In this document: positions 22,383 to 32,401 of the stretch, piece after piece
How positions within the stretch are numbered: the stretch's first letter is position 1
Layout: every line of letters begins with the position of its first letter
From: Sorex araneus
Taxonomy: Eukaryota; Chordata; Mammalia; Eulipotyphla; Soricidae
Assembly (NCBI RefSeq): GCF_027595985.1
Contig: NC_073313.1
Coordinates: 113,909,552 to 113,973,551 of the forward strand
Reading direction: 5' to 3'
DNA: 64,000 nt
Translations under genes and position numbers: made by a program
The notes under the pieces: model-generated
What the model was told of the DNA's origin: nothing
Databases searched by the model: none
What the model saw: only the letters and a program-made list of their open reading frames with translations

Positions 22383-22550
22383 CATATATATAAAGAAACA
22401 TTGAAAGAAACAGAATAAGATAAAATGAGTAATAAGAATGAACTGAAGGTAAAGGAGTAAAGGAAATAACAGTGCAAAATTCAATCTGAAGCTAACATTG
22501 CACTTGTTGTTGCTTGAATTTCATAGATGGTCTTTTGCCATTAAAATAGT

Positions 22551-22552
<2 letters not shown>

Positions 22553-22613
<61 letters not shown>
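22553..22613. repeat. (TA)n microsatellite at a SINE tail
   Basis: About 30 TA dinucleotides sit exactly where the A tail of the minus-strand SINE at 22614 should be. The tail appears to have been replaced by, or converted into, TA repeats. Confidence 0.95.
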
Positions 22614-22615
<2 letters not shown>

Positions 22616-22778
22616 CTTTTTGGGTCACACGCAGCGAAGCTCAGAGGTCACTCCTGGCTTTGTACTCAGGAATTACCCCAGGCCGTGCTCAGAGGACCAT
22701 ATGGGATGCTGGGAATCGAACCCGGGTCGGCTGCATGCAAGGCAAACGCCCTACCCGTTGTGCTATCACTCCAGCCCC
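22614..22778 (-). mobile_element. SINE type A with (TA)n tail
   Basis: Complete reverse body (GCTTTTTGGGTCACACGCAG to ATCACTCCAGCCCC). A short TSD AGTCTT can be seen before the TA tract and after the head. Confidence 0.92.
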
Positions 22779-22908
22779 AGTCTTTTATATTTTTCAACAA
22801 TACAAAAGTTGAAAAACATCCAAAGCATACAGAGATACTAATAAAAAAGAAGAAATTCTCAGACTAATTTCCCTGATGAACTTTGCCACAAAAATCATCA
22901 ACAAAATC

Positions 22909-23162
22909 TACTGTCATGTCACTGTCATTCCATTGTTCATCGATTTGCTTGAGTGGCACCAGTAACGTCTCCATTGTGAGACTTGTTGTTACTGGTTACT
23001 GTTTTTGGCATATTGAATATGCCACGGGTAGCCTGCCAGGCTCTGTCATGCGGGAGAGATACTCTTGGTAGCTTACCGGGTTCTCCTAGAGGGGCAGAGA
23101 AATCGAACCCGGGTCGGCCGCGTGCATGGCAAACGCCCTACCTGCTGTGCTATCGCTCCAGC
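22909..23162 (-). mobile_element. SINE type B
   Basis: Full-length; a small internal duplication (GTTACTGGTTACTG) in the body near 22987 and a head ending TCGCTCCAGC. Confidence 0.93.
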
Positions 23163-23344
23163 TGATAGTTCATGGTTACTAGGGAAAATGTGTTCAGATT
23201 AAGTGACTGATTTTATGAGAACTAATTTTTTATGTTTATATTTTTCACATTTAAATTCACATAGACTCAAAATTTTAAAACTCACATGTTTTAAAATTTA
23301 GTTTAAGATAATTTTTGTTGAGTTCGACTTCAGCAATTTAAGAG

Positions 23345-23945
23345 TAGGTTGTCTGGCCCTAACAAGGGAGCTCCTAGAAGACTTTTTCAGAGGTTAACTT
23401 TGGCAGAGAGTCTCTTGCCCGCACGCCTGGCTGTCTTTCCCGGGGCCCCTCGGAGGGGATGGGCTCCACCTTCCCTCCCCACCCCGAGCAGAGCTCCCAG
23501 TGGCCGAAGACCACCAGAACCTAGCTACAGCCATGCCCGAGGCCCCTCTCCACACATTCAGACAGGCCTGACGCATGAAGGTATCGGCAGAGGAACCCAG
23601 GTGTGTGTAAGTAATCCCATCAATGGCCAACATCCAGAGACTTAAAAGCAAGCTCCCAGAAGCACTCGGTCGCTTCACGGCCGAGCGATATCTTGTAGCC
23701 TACTTCTCCCTCTGGGAGAAACTGGCAAGCTTCTGAGAGTTTCCTGCCCACATGGGACAGCCTTGCAAGCTTCCCATGGTGTATTCATATGCTAAATCTA
23801 GTAACCAGCTGGATCTCATTCCCCTGAACCTGAAAGAGCCTCCAGTGCGACATCGTTGAGAGGGCCGAGCAGAGAGAGACTTCTAAGATCTCAGGGAAAG
23901 GACGAATGGAGAGGTTACTGAGCCCACTCAAGAAATCAACGATTA
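23345..23945 (+). mobile_element. Long RTE-tailed element without tRNA head (candidate new family)
   Basis: The left about 300 bp are strikingly GC-rich in AT-rich surroundings and unlike any SINE head. From about 23725 the sequence matches the type B body (GGCAAGCTTCTGAGAG, CTTGCAAGCTTCCCATGG, GTATTCATATGC), then comes a module of about 110 bp (23808-23910, TCTCATTCCCCTGAACCTG...) absent from type B, and finally the RTE-like tail (GAGGTTACTGAGCCCACTC, AAATCAACGA). A second copy on the minus strand at 30168-30740 shares the module, the body and part of the 5' half. Non-coding as far as can be seen. It could be a parental form of type B, or an internally deleted RTE. Confidence 0.7.
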
Positions 23946-24122
23946 GGGGCTGGAACGATAGCACAGTGGGTAGGGTGTTTGCCTTGCACGCAGCGGACCC
24001 GGGTTCGATTCCCAGCATCCCATATGGTCGCCCAAGCACTGCCAGGAGTAATTCCTGAGTGCAAAACCAGGAGTAACCCCTGAGCATCACTGGGTGTGAC
24101 CCAAAAAGCAAAAAAAAAAAAA
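23946..24122 (+). mobile_element. SINE type A inserted at the tail of the long element
   Basis: Complete copy with a perfect 16-bp TSD AAGAAATCAACGATTA (23930-23945, 24123-24138). The TSD word is the RTE-like tail end of the preceding element, so this SINE inserted later. Confidence 0.96.
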
Positions 24123-24292
24123 AAGAAATCAACGATTAATGGGCATTTTGTGATTCGTGAGCTTTGGTTACAATGTGCTTTTTGACTATAACTTGAAATT
24201 TATGTTTGTTCTCTTATTTACTGAGGATTATTTAGGGGCATATACTCTTTCTGGAAAGAAACTAATCTCAACCAGCACAGTAGTCTATATTC

Positions 24293-24437
24293 TCATTTTG
24301 GTTTTGGGCCACATCCAGCAATACTTAGGGCTTACTCCAGGCTCTGTTCCCTGGGTACCATTTTGGGTGATGGGAGCAAACTTAGGTTCACTTCATGCAA
24401 GGCAAGTGCCTCACCCCTGTACTGTATCTCTGACCCA
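24293..24437 (-). mobile_element. Old A-like SINE
   Basis: GGGCCACATCCAGCAATACT through GTATCTCTGACCC, a worn reverse copy. Confidence 0.65.
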
Positions 24438-24524
24438 GGCAGGAGTCTATTCTGAAAATAGCTTAAATAGTAGTTTTAGGCATTAAACATAGGGAAAAGA
24501 TAATTTTCAAAGGAATTCAATTAT

Positions 24525-24611
24525 GACTTTTAACTACATGATATTTTACATAGCCAATATTGACTATGTCTACCTTTCCCAAATGGAATTCTAGGGAAAG
24601 TAACTGCTATA
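24525..24611 (+). repeat. 87-bp duplicate (copy 1)
   Basis: Gap-free match to 27895-27981 with three mismatches (about 97%). Similarity stops abruptly on both sides. No poly(A), TSD or family resemblance. Confidence 0.85.
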
Positions 24612-24624
24612 TTTGAAAAATAAA

Positions 24625-24835
24625 AGAACTAAATCCAACAGCATTTCAACAAAAAGATCACACAACCATGATCAAATGGGATTCATTCCAAGGATGTGCA
24701 GGAATGGCTCAACATAAGCTTATTAATATCAGTAATATAATACACCACATCAATAAAAGTAAAGACAAAAATTATATGATCATACCAGTCAATGCAGAAA
24801 ATCTTTTTACAAGATCCAACATCCATCTATGAGTT
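24625..24835 (+). mobile_element. Old L1 reverse-transcriptase fragment
   Basis: ATGATCAAATGGGATTCATT, ACACCACATCAATAAAAGTA and CAGTCAATGCAGAAAATC correspond to ORF2 around 35425-35560 of the intact L1. Both ends are ragged. Confidence 0.8.
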
Positions 24836-24959
24836 AAAACCCCCAGCAACAGGTATAACATGTATAGCAAGCCCTGAACACTACAAGTATTGCCCAAATC
24901 ACAAAAAAAGTAAATTTTGTGGTATATAAATTATACCCCAGTTAAATTATTTATTAAAA

Positions 24960-25125
24960 AAGGCCTTGGGACACAGAGAATAGTACTTGGGTAGGATCCT
25001 GCTTTGCATGCGATCATATGGTTTGTCAAGGATAGAACCTGGGTAGGTCACATGCAAAACAGGAGTGTTCCCTCAGCATAGAGCCAGGGAGGGGTAAGCC
25101 CTGAGCACCACAACAAAACCCAAGG
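24960..25125 (+). mobile_element. Old A-like SINE
   Basis: Blocks in SINE order but with the body permuted: the CATATGG word occurs before the B-box-like AGAACCTGGGT. Ancient copy, ends CCTGAGCACCACAACAAAAC. Confidence 0.5.
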
Positions 25126-26424
25126 AAAGGCCTGATTGGAATCCTAAAACTTTACTAGATGAGGAGAACTCAGGATATGATGCTATTGACTGGTACACCA
25201 ATGCCAGAAGCAACACTAGAACATTCTAAGTGGAAGAGAGAAAAAAGGAAGGTTAAAGTCCAGTCACCAGTGTTTGTCTCAGTCTCTCTTTCTCACTCAC
25301 TCTCACACACACACATCTCTCTCTCTCTCTCTCTCATACACACACCAAAAAAAAACTCCCCCACCCTTGCCATCATGAGGGTCTAACTTAAACAGGAGGA
25401 GTGAAACAGTTTTCAACCAAGCATAACGTTTTCCAACCAAGATTCTGAGGAAAATTGGAAAAAAAAACGGTAAAAAATTATGCTTTGTTTGGTCTTTGAA
25501 ACTTCTCCTTCACTAACAAGGCATGATCACAGCAAACAAAAATGGCAACTTGGCATATCTGAGTAGAGACTGTCATCTCCCTCAACCCCTACCAGACACC
25601 GATCTATTCAGAAATTTCCTCCTGTTTCCAAATGGAAAATAGCTAGACACTACACCCCAGCAGGCCTGCCCATGCATGACTGCCACGAGAAGCAAAGTGA
25701 TCCTGCAACAGGGACTGAGGAAGGGCAACCTCAGGGAATAGGTGGAGAATAGGGTGAAATCTGGAACTTCTGGAAAGCAGACAGGGGGAGGCATTGGGCC
25801 AAGTTAGTAAGGCCGTGAACAATCCTGAGCATTGATGGACTGAGAGCATAAGACCTCATGTTTTACAGATCCAGGATTTCACCAGCAGATGCTAGCAATG
25901 TACCCAGTATTGTAGCAAAGGTTGTAGAGCGCATTATTATAAAAGTCAACAAAGTGCTACATCAGGATGTCAACTGACAGTCCTTTCTCTGTTGTGATCT
26001 CAGGGAGGAAAGACATAGAGGTAGGATGTTGAAATTCTGAAATACTGAGAATGATCATCCAAGGGTCTGAATTAATCCAGAATATATTATTATTTTGCTG
26101 AAATATATTTGATTTATAGTATGCATAAATTTAGATCGTATAACATGTTGACTTGACACATAATTATAATTTTCAATTGGGGTGGTGATAGCTAACAAGA
26201 TCGTATATGTTTCAGGGGTACAACTTCATACCTATATGTTATTATATCACTCCCACCACCATATTAATAATATCATTCTACTATAGTTCACTGATATTTT
26301 GAAGTAGGTATAATTAATATTTAGTCTCTTAGCAAGTTTAGTTAATATAATATATCATTTTCCTAACTATATTGTGTATTATATATCTATGAATCATTTA
26401 TTTATTCATTTATTTATTTTGGTA
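25126..26424. other. Unique sequence with CT/CA microsatellite
   Basis: 25279-25347 is a mixed CT and CA simple repeat. The rest, including the moderately GC-rich 25540-26000, matches nothing recognised. Short minus-strand frames at 25582-25849 overlap each other in two frames and are treated as chance. Confidence 0.45.
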
Positions 26425-26480
26425 CCAGATACCATAGATGAGAACTGCACTCTACCACTGAACTACAACCCTAACCCTAG
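26425..26480 (-). mobile_element. Old tRNA-SINE head fragment
   Basis: GAACTGCACTCTACCACTGA followed by ACTACAACCC resembles the head of an ID-like or older tRNA SINE in reverse. Very short. Confidence 0.4.
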
Positions 26481-26955
26481 GATTTATATTTAACATGTTA
26501 ATTCTATCGTGTATCACCAGTGGGTCACACTAGAATATGATTTAATTAACACAAATTTCAGTCCCAGTGTTAATGGAAAGAAATTGAGTGCCCCTCATAT
26601 TTTAGTATGGTAATAAACCAAGTTGACTTAGTACCCAATTGTACAAAGGCCTGTGGCTGGGTACTTACTCATAGTGCTATAAAGGCTATAGCAGAATTTG
26701 TGAAACTGAACTGGACACTGCAGGATCTTACATGAGCCACTAACACTTTTATCACTGAGAATTTGATCATCATTCTTAATAAAAGCAAGAAGATCTAACA
26801 TTGAGTTATACCTGAATTTCTTAAAATATCAAACCTTGCGTCTGTTATCTAGCAGATTTAAGACCCAAATACAAATGCCAAATGATCAAAATCCAGTTCA
26901 GACATGGATGGAGATCTGGTTCCCTCTAAGCCAGAGATTCTGATCTTGGATCCAT
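26481..26955. other. Unique sequence
   Basis: No repeat or gene recognised. Confidence 0.4.
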
Positions 26956-26957
26956 AC

Positions 26958-27193
26958 TGTCACTGTCACTGTCATCCCCGTTGCTCATCTATTTGTTTGA
27001 GTGGGCACCAGTAACGTCTCTCATTGAGAGACTTATTGTTACTGTTTTTGGCATATCCAATACTCACGGGTAGCTTTCCAGGGTCTGCCGTGCAGGCTTC
27101 ATACTCTCAGAAGCTTGTCGGGCTCTCCGAGAGGGGTGGAAGAATCGAACACGGGTTGGCCGCGTGAAAGGGGAAAGCCCAACCGCTGTGCTA
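26958..27193 (-). mobile_element. SINE type B, variant subfamily
   Basis: Three CACTGT tail units, CTCATTGAGAGACTTATTG, TTCATACTCTCAGAAGC, GTGAAAGG and CCAACCGCTG: the same set of differences from the main type B as the copy at 14399, so a subfamily. Confidence 0.92.
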
Positions 27194-27335
27194 TTGGATT
27201 GTAAACAGCATATGAATGCTTTAAAGGTTGGGTATTAAATTGAAAGGCTATACATAGATGAGTGTTTTGGTTTTGCAATTTTCTTGAGTTTCTCAAATGA
27301 AGAGAGAAAAGTGTAACCACTCATAGAGAAAGCAG

Positions 27336-27700
27336 CAGGTTTTTTTTTTAATTTTTTTTATTGAATCACCATATGGAAAGTTACAAAGCTTTCAGGCTTA
27401 AGTCTCAGTTATACAATGCTCGAACAACCATCCCTTCACCAGTGCACATATTCCACCACCAAGAATCACAGTATACCTCCCGCCCACCCCCCCCAGCCCT
27501 CCACCCCACCTGTGTAGCTGATAATTTTCACTGTACTTTCTCTTTGGTTACATTCAATATTTCAACAAAAAACTCACTATTATTGTTTGGAATTCCTCCC
27601 CCAAAGTTGGACCTGCTGAAAAGGAAGCATTTGATAATTTGTTTTCCATTGCTGAGAATGAAGAGATATGAGGTCATGCAGCCGCAATAGCAAGCAGCTG
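27336..27700 (-). mobile_element. L1 3' end, minus strand, 5'-truncated
   Basis: Complement of an L1 3' end: T-run, TTGAATCACCATATGGAAAG, CATCCCTTCACCAGTGCACA, then the C-rich complement of the G-rich 3'UTR tract (CCCACCCCCCCC). It differs enough from the intact copy to be another subfamily. Confidence 0.8.
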
Positions 27701-27894
27701 AAGTTTGAGAAGGAGTTGAGCCTTCCCAGAGAAAGTGGCAACTGGGGGAACTTCCACGTAGAACACTAAGAAAAAAATTCTAGGTTTTGCATAATTAATT
27801 TAATATAATATATTTAGCATAATTAATCTAAAATAAGTGTCAAATGAAGTACAGATATGGCATGACTGAATTTCATAAAAGAGTTATCATTGTC

Positions 27895-27981
27895 GACTTT
27901 TAACTACATGATATTTTACATAGCCAATATTGACTATGTCTACCTTTCCAGAATGGAATTCTAGAGAAAGTAACTGCTATA
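27895..27981 (+). repeat. 87-bp duplicate (copy 2)
   Basis: Partner of 24525-24611, same orientation, 3370 bp away, three mismatches. Confidence 0.85.
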
Positions 27982-28174
27982 GACCTGGGCTTTTGACTGC
28001 ACTTCAGAGGTGTATGAACTCTTTGATGTGAGAAGGTAAATATTCCTGCTGGGGAGAGGAACTTCCACAGAATCTAAAAAAAGTCTTTGACAGACCCCAT
28101 AAAGTTTATGTCATTTATTTAAACATCTGGCAATGGCAGTAGGACATCAACTTTTATTTTTCAATCTTTATGTG

Positions 28175-28215
28175 ATTTCTCTCTCTCTCTCACACACACA
28201 CACAAATACACAAAT
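28175..28215. repeat. (CT)n(CA)n microsatellite
   Basis: TCTCTCTCTCTC followed by CACACACACACA and ATACACA units. Confidence 0.9.
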
Positions 28216-28284
28216 ACACACAGAGCAGTATAGACTAATGCCACTAACTCTGAATATGAGGAGAGAGCTAAAAATAGTGTTTCC

Positions 28285-28535
28285 ATGGGTGTGGATAGAG
28301 AGTTCAGCATGTGCTTTGCACATGGCTGACCCTGGTTCGATCCCTGGCACACCCAAGTCTCACCAGGAGTGATCCCTGAGCTCAGAGGCAGGAGTAAACT
28401 CTCGACAGAGCCAGGCGTGAACTCAAAACAAACAAATAAATAAATTGATTCCAGGCCAAGGATGTAGTTCATGACAAATAGCATGCCTTGCATGCATGAG
28501 ACCTGGGTTCAATCTCTAACACCACTAAAAAAAGT
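28285..28535 (+). mobile_element. Two old tRNA-SINEs in tandem
   Basis: 28285-28440 has B box GGTTCGATCCC and an (AAAT)n tail. 28450-28535 is a short head-only unit (B box GGTTCAATCTC) ending CACTAAAAAAAG. Confidence 0.6.
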
Positions 28536-29274
28536 ATGGTTATTACAAAGAGATTAATAACTCATTTAGAAATAAAGTATAGCAGGCATGGTCAACATTT
28601 CAATATGTGTTGAGTAGGCAGAAGACTACTTGGGTAAAATGGCTATGGCCAGTAAGATTTGGTCTAATCACAAAATTAGTATCAGATTTATGTACAAGAC
28701 GCAGCAATTCCTCTTTGATTGTATGAGATATTATAAACAAGGGCGCTCCCATTGCCAGAAGGAACACTTCAAGAGAGATCTATTGTTACAAAGCAAGTAG
28801 GAGGAATTGACTGACCTGTTACATTAATCAGAATTCTAAGAAATTACCTCATTACACAATGATTCAGTGAGGGAGATTTAAGCACCACTCGACTTCATTA
28901 GCAGCATGAATATTTATTTAAAACATTTTGGAATGAAATGCAGAATAAGATTCAGTTTCTTTGCTTGTCTACTGGAGATTAATTTGTACCTAGTTGCGTG
29001 GATGACACAGCCTTCATCATAGCTAAGAAACATTTGAGAGGTCTAAGTTATTGAGGAATAATTATCACCTTGCCAGGCTTCTACAGTTCTTAAAAGAAGC
29101 CTACTTGACATTAGTGAGAAGTCTCAAGGGACACACTGACACTGTGTGTTCATCTGCCTCATAATAATCTCGTATTTCTTTCATAATGCTAATGTTTTTC
29201 ATTATCACAAAGCATCTATGATGTGTAGCTATTTTATCAGATGATGAAACTATCTTAGAGATAAGCAAGTGGGC
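28536..29274. other. Unique sequence
   Basis: No repeat or gene recognised in about 740 bp. Confidence 0.45.
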
Positions 29275-29365
29275 ACCTGTGTGCTGCCGATGGGAGTTTA
29301 AATTGGTTTAGACATTATAGAAAATGGTATGGAATTAACTAAAACATTAAAAATAGAACTATTAA
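29275..29365 (+). mobile_element. Old L1 fragment split by an LTR
   Basis: TGGGAGTTTAAATTGG... GAAAATGGTATGGAATTAAC resembles the C-terminal ORF2 region of old L1s. The sequence resumes at 30128 (AATGTGATCCAGAAATCTCC) after the LTR. Confidence 0.6.
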
Positions 29366-30127
29366 TGTTAGAGTGGGAATGGAAAGTTAGAGCATCAAGT
29401 GAATTTAGTCGGTCACTTTAAATCTTAGCCGTCAAACCGCCAATCAAAATGGACAATGGTATGGCTGGGGATGGGAGATAACAGCAGATAAAAGGAAGCC
29501 TCCAGCCCTACTTTGTCTTTCTCCATATGCACAGAAAGACTGTGGGATCAGGCAGGGCTTGCACACCTGATCCGGGACAGATGACCAAATACAGGCATGT
29601 TCCATAAGCCTGAACAGATGACAGAATGCAGGTAGGGCTCACACGCCAGAACAGGCAGAGATTCAGGCTGGTCTCCAATGCCCAGCGATAGGTACTGAGC
29701 ACTGGAGTCTCACCCACCCAAGCGCATTATGGCAGGCATGTGGCTAGAGACTAAGGGAAGCTGAGACATCAGGGAACTCCTGGGGAAAAGTCCAAGAGAG
29801 GCCTAGTGACAAGTTTTCAGGCTAGGGAAGCATACACTGTATAGAGAATAGCATAAGGACTAGACCAGGCCATCGTACATTGGAAGCAAGTATGACTTAG
29901 GAAGCTATACACAAGACTAGAGCAGCACCACAACAGGATGAGTGATATCGTACAAGGGTAAAGGAGAGGTGAGGCCTGAACATTTGAGGAGGGACCCACA
30001 CACAGCTACTTAAACTGTACAATAAACTCCAACTTCTAACCTTCTGAGTATTGTACACAAGTCTTTCACACACAATTCTCAAGAACCCACCAGTGCAGGG
30101 AAAAAAAAAACCACTGTTACAGTAACA
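29366..30127 (+). mobile_element. Solo LTR-like element, 762 bp
   Basis: Its ends form the inverted repeat TGTTA...TAACA (TGTTAGAGTGGG and TTACAGTAACA). It is flanked by TTAA and CTAA (3 of 4 match) and interrupts an old L1 that continues cleanly on the other side. A TATA-like GATAAAAGG lies at about 29486 and AATAAA at 30021-30026. No coding remnant. A 4-bp target would suit a class I ERV; the class is inference. Confidence 0.55.
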
Positions 30128-30167
30128 CTAATGTGATCCAGAAATCTCCCTTCTAATTGTATATCTG

Positions 30168-30419
30168 TATCACTGTATCACTGTCATCCCGTTGTTCATC
30201 GATTTACTCGAGCAGGCACCAGTAACGTCTCTATTACACTCAGCCCTGAGATTTTAGCAGCCTCTCCTTACTCGTCTTTCCAACGATTGGAGGCTCTTTC
30301 AGGGTCAGGGGAATGAGACCTATAGTTACTGGTTTTGGCATATTGAATATGCCACGGGTAGCTTGCCAGGCTCTGCTGTGCTGGCGGGATACTCTTGGTA
30401 GCTTGCTGGGCTCTCCGAG

Positions 30420-30421
<2 letters not shown>
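30168..30421 (-). mobile_element. Long RTE-tailed element, tail half
   Basis: On the minus strand: type B body, then a module of about 80-100 bp (complement of 30237-30322) matching 23808-23910, then the RTE-like tail and GTATCACT repeats at 30171-30187. This copy lacks a tRNA head; at the body edge (GGCTCTCCGAGAGG) it runs into a TA microsatellite. Confidence 0.75.

Positions 30422-30479
<58 letters not shown>
30422..30479. repeat. (TA)n microsatellite
   Basis: About 28 TA units separating two body copies of the same RTE-tailed element. Confidence 0.95.
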
Positions 30480-30481
<2 letters not shown>

Positions 30482-30740
30482 GCTACTGTATTTGGGATAT
30501 GAATACACCATGGGGAGCTTTCCAGGCTCTCCTGAGTGGGCAATAGACTCTCGGTAGCTTGCCAGGTTCTCTAAGAGGGAGAGCTAGGCTATTAGCTTCC
30601 AGGCGCTTGGTTTTATAGTCTCTGGATGTTGGCAATTGATGGCATTACACGGTGCCAGGAGCAGTCTCTGGGTGTGACTGCCTAGGTACTGTAAAATGGG
30701 GGATCTGGGTGGAAGAGGTCCAGTCCTGATCCAAGTAGCC
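30480..30740 (-). mobile_element. Long RTE-tailed element, 5' half with second body
   Basis: It repeats the body (complement of GAATACACCATGGGGAGC, CTCGGTAGCTTGCCAGG) and continues into sequence matching the non-tRNA 5' half of 23345-23945: complement of TTGGCAATTGATGG and AGTCTCTGGATG equals CCATCAATGGCCAACATCC at 23617-23635. So the body is present twice across the TA tract. Confidence 0.7.
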
Positions 30741-30750
30741 TTGGAGATTT

Positions 30751-30905
30751 ATATATATATATATTTGTATATATTTATATATTATAGATGCATAACTATA
30801 TACACATCTATATAATATGATATATTATATATAAATAGATAAATATATAATATAAATATATACATCTATATATAAACATATATTTAGATGCATGGTTATA
30901 CATCT
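30751..30905. repeat. AT-rich low-complexity tract
   Basis: Irregular TATATA, ATAAATA and ATCTATATA words over about 150 bp. Confidence 0.9.
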
Positions 30906-30984
30906 AAAAAAAATAAAATCACACTCTCAAAAGGGTAATCTGAAATTCTATGTTCGTTAGTAGCATTATTCACAGTGACCAAAC

Positions 30985-31205
30985 CCTGACATCTCATATG
31001 GTCCCCTGAGCCTGCGAGGAATGATATCTGAGTGCAGAGACAGAATTAAGACCTAAGCACAGCCAGGTATGGTCCAAAACCAAAAAGAAAATTTAAATGA
31101 GGTTAAGATAGTTGCCTTGCACATGGTCAAATATAGTTCGATCCCTAGAAAAACATATGATCCCCTAGCACAGAGCCACAGCAATGCCAGGTGTGACAAA
31201 GAAAG
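30985..31205 (+). mobile_element. Two old A-like SINE fragments
   Basis: 30985-31085 keeps the 3' half (CATATGGTCCCCTGAGCCTG to AGGTATGGTCC). 31095-31205 has a head (TTGCCTTGCACATGGTC, B box AGTTCGATCCC) and a shortened body. Confidence 0.6.
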
Positions 31206-31687
31206 ATTAAGATAGTAAATGTTATATATCTTTTACCAAAATTGAAAGTTGGGAAAATATGAAAGAAGATCATTGTCAGGTGACCCATAATCATACATAT
31301 ATTTGAGACAAAATCATTAAGTCAGGTATGCTTGATACCCAACCCATGTTCTTTGATAAATTCATGGAGATAGTCCATAGAGCTAAGTACAGGCTTCGCA
31401 TGTGGATCTTCATTCAATTAGCATTCAATCTGCATTCCATCTTCAGCATCACCTGGTATCCTGATCTCTGTCAGGAATGGTCCTCAAGCCTGGCACCAAA
31501 ACTACCAAAATAGCTCCAGCACAAACTGGAGCAAACAGACAAACAAACAAACCAGCTATTACAATAATATAATGTGACTGAATGTCTTTATAAACAAATA
31601 ATTGTTCAAATGTGTTCTCTTGACCAAGTCTATTGTATTCTTAGTATTTCAAAAGTTTACAGATTGTTATCTTTAAAAATGTCTTCA
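31206..31687. other. Mostly unique, possible SINE remnant
   Basis: 31440-31530 has SINE-like words (GGTATCCTGATCTCTGTCAG, GGCACCAAAACTACC). The rest is unrecognised. Confidence 0.4.
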
Positions 31688-31825
31688 GGGCCTCAGGGGC
31701 TGAGGAGCATGCTTTGTATGCAGGAAGCCTGAGTTTTATCTTTGCACCACACAGTCTCCCAAGTATTGCTAAGAATGTCCCCTAAGTAGCCCCAGGCACT
31801 GTCAGTTGTGACCCCAAAACGGGGG
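31688..31825 (+). mobile_element. Old A-like SINE
   Basis: GGGGCTGAGGAGCATGCTTT, B-box region GAGTTTTATC, ending CACTGTCAGTTGTGACCCC. Confidence 0.6.
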
Positions 31826-32109
31826 TGGGGGGGAGAATGTCTTCATAGTCTACATATCATTGTTTTCATTCTTCTCAATCTAAGTCAATTTCAGTTCTGG
31901 GAGAGAGTATTGATTTTAGGTAAAAAGCAATAGCCCTTGTATTAATTTAAATGTGATCTGATAAGATAATACCATTTGAGCAAAGATAATTTTTTATAAT
32001 ATTAGAGGTTTATTTCCTTGCTTATATCACAAAACAGCCTTAAATTCTCAAAATTTCACAAGTTAATGAATAGATAGGTTAAATAAATTTTCCAAGAGAA
32101 CCACACTTT
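31826..32109. other. Unique pre-insertion flank of the L1
   Basis: AT-rich. The last bases (CCACACTTT) join directly to 38253 in the inferred empty site. Confidence 0.5.
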
Positions 32110-32126
32110 AAAAGTGAAGGTCAGGG

Positions 32127-32401
32127 TCCCGTGCCCGCCCGCGGCAGCGGGACAGCTCGGAGCACCCCCTCCCCGCCGGGCAGGTCCCAGTCATTCGCCC
32201 ACCGCGCCTGATCCCGCCCTCCCGTGTCCGACAGGTATATTGGCTCTTCCCCTTGGAGACCCTGTGCCACCTGGAAAAGCGCCCCCTGCGTCCCGTGCCC
32301 GCCCGCGGCAGCGGGACAGCTCGGAGCACCCCCTCCCCGCCGGGCAGGTCCCAGTCATTCGCCCACCACGCCTGATCCCGCCCTCCCGTGTCCGAACAGG
32401 T
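32127..32401 (+). repeat. 5'UTR monomers of the L1 (164-bp period)
   Basis: Monomer 1 spans 32127-32290. A second, 3'-truncated monomer (32291-32401) repeats its first about 110 bp with two differences. Both start TCCCGTGCCCGCCCGCGG. Tandem 5' monomers act as promoter units in murine L1s; the same role here is inference. The sequence is GC-rich and CpG-dense. Confidence 0.95.

Noticed and set aside
21545..22810. Weak similarity between 21545-21625 and 22505-22545 plus 22780-22810
   Set aside because: About 80% over about 68 bp in AT-rich DNA; probably parts of an old LINE, too weak to call a duplication.
23349..23645. 98-codon proline/arginine-rich frame in the GC-rich element
   Set aside because: GC-rich composition makes such frames likely on both strands (a minus-strand frame of 94 codons overlaps). 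No resemblance to an RTE protein was seen.
25582..25849. Two overlapping minus-strand frames of 68-70 codons
   Set aside because: Overlap in different frames, no domain, no splice or poly(A) context.
30313..30546. Frames rich in alternating Tyr-Ile
   Set aside because: They are translations of (TA)n, as is the one at 22498-22812.
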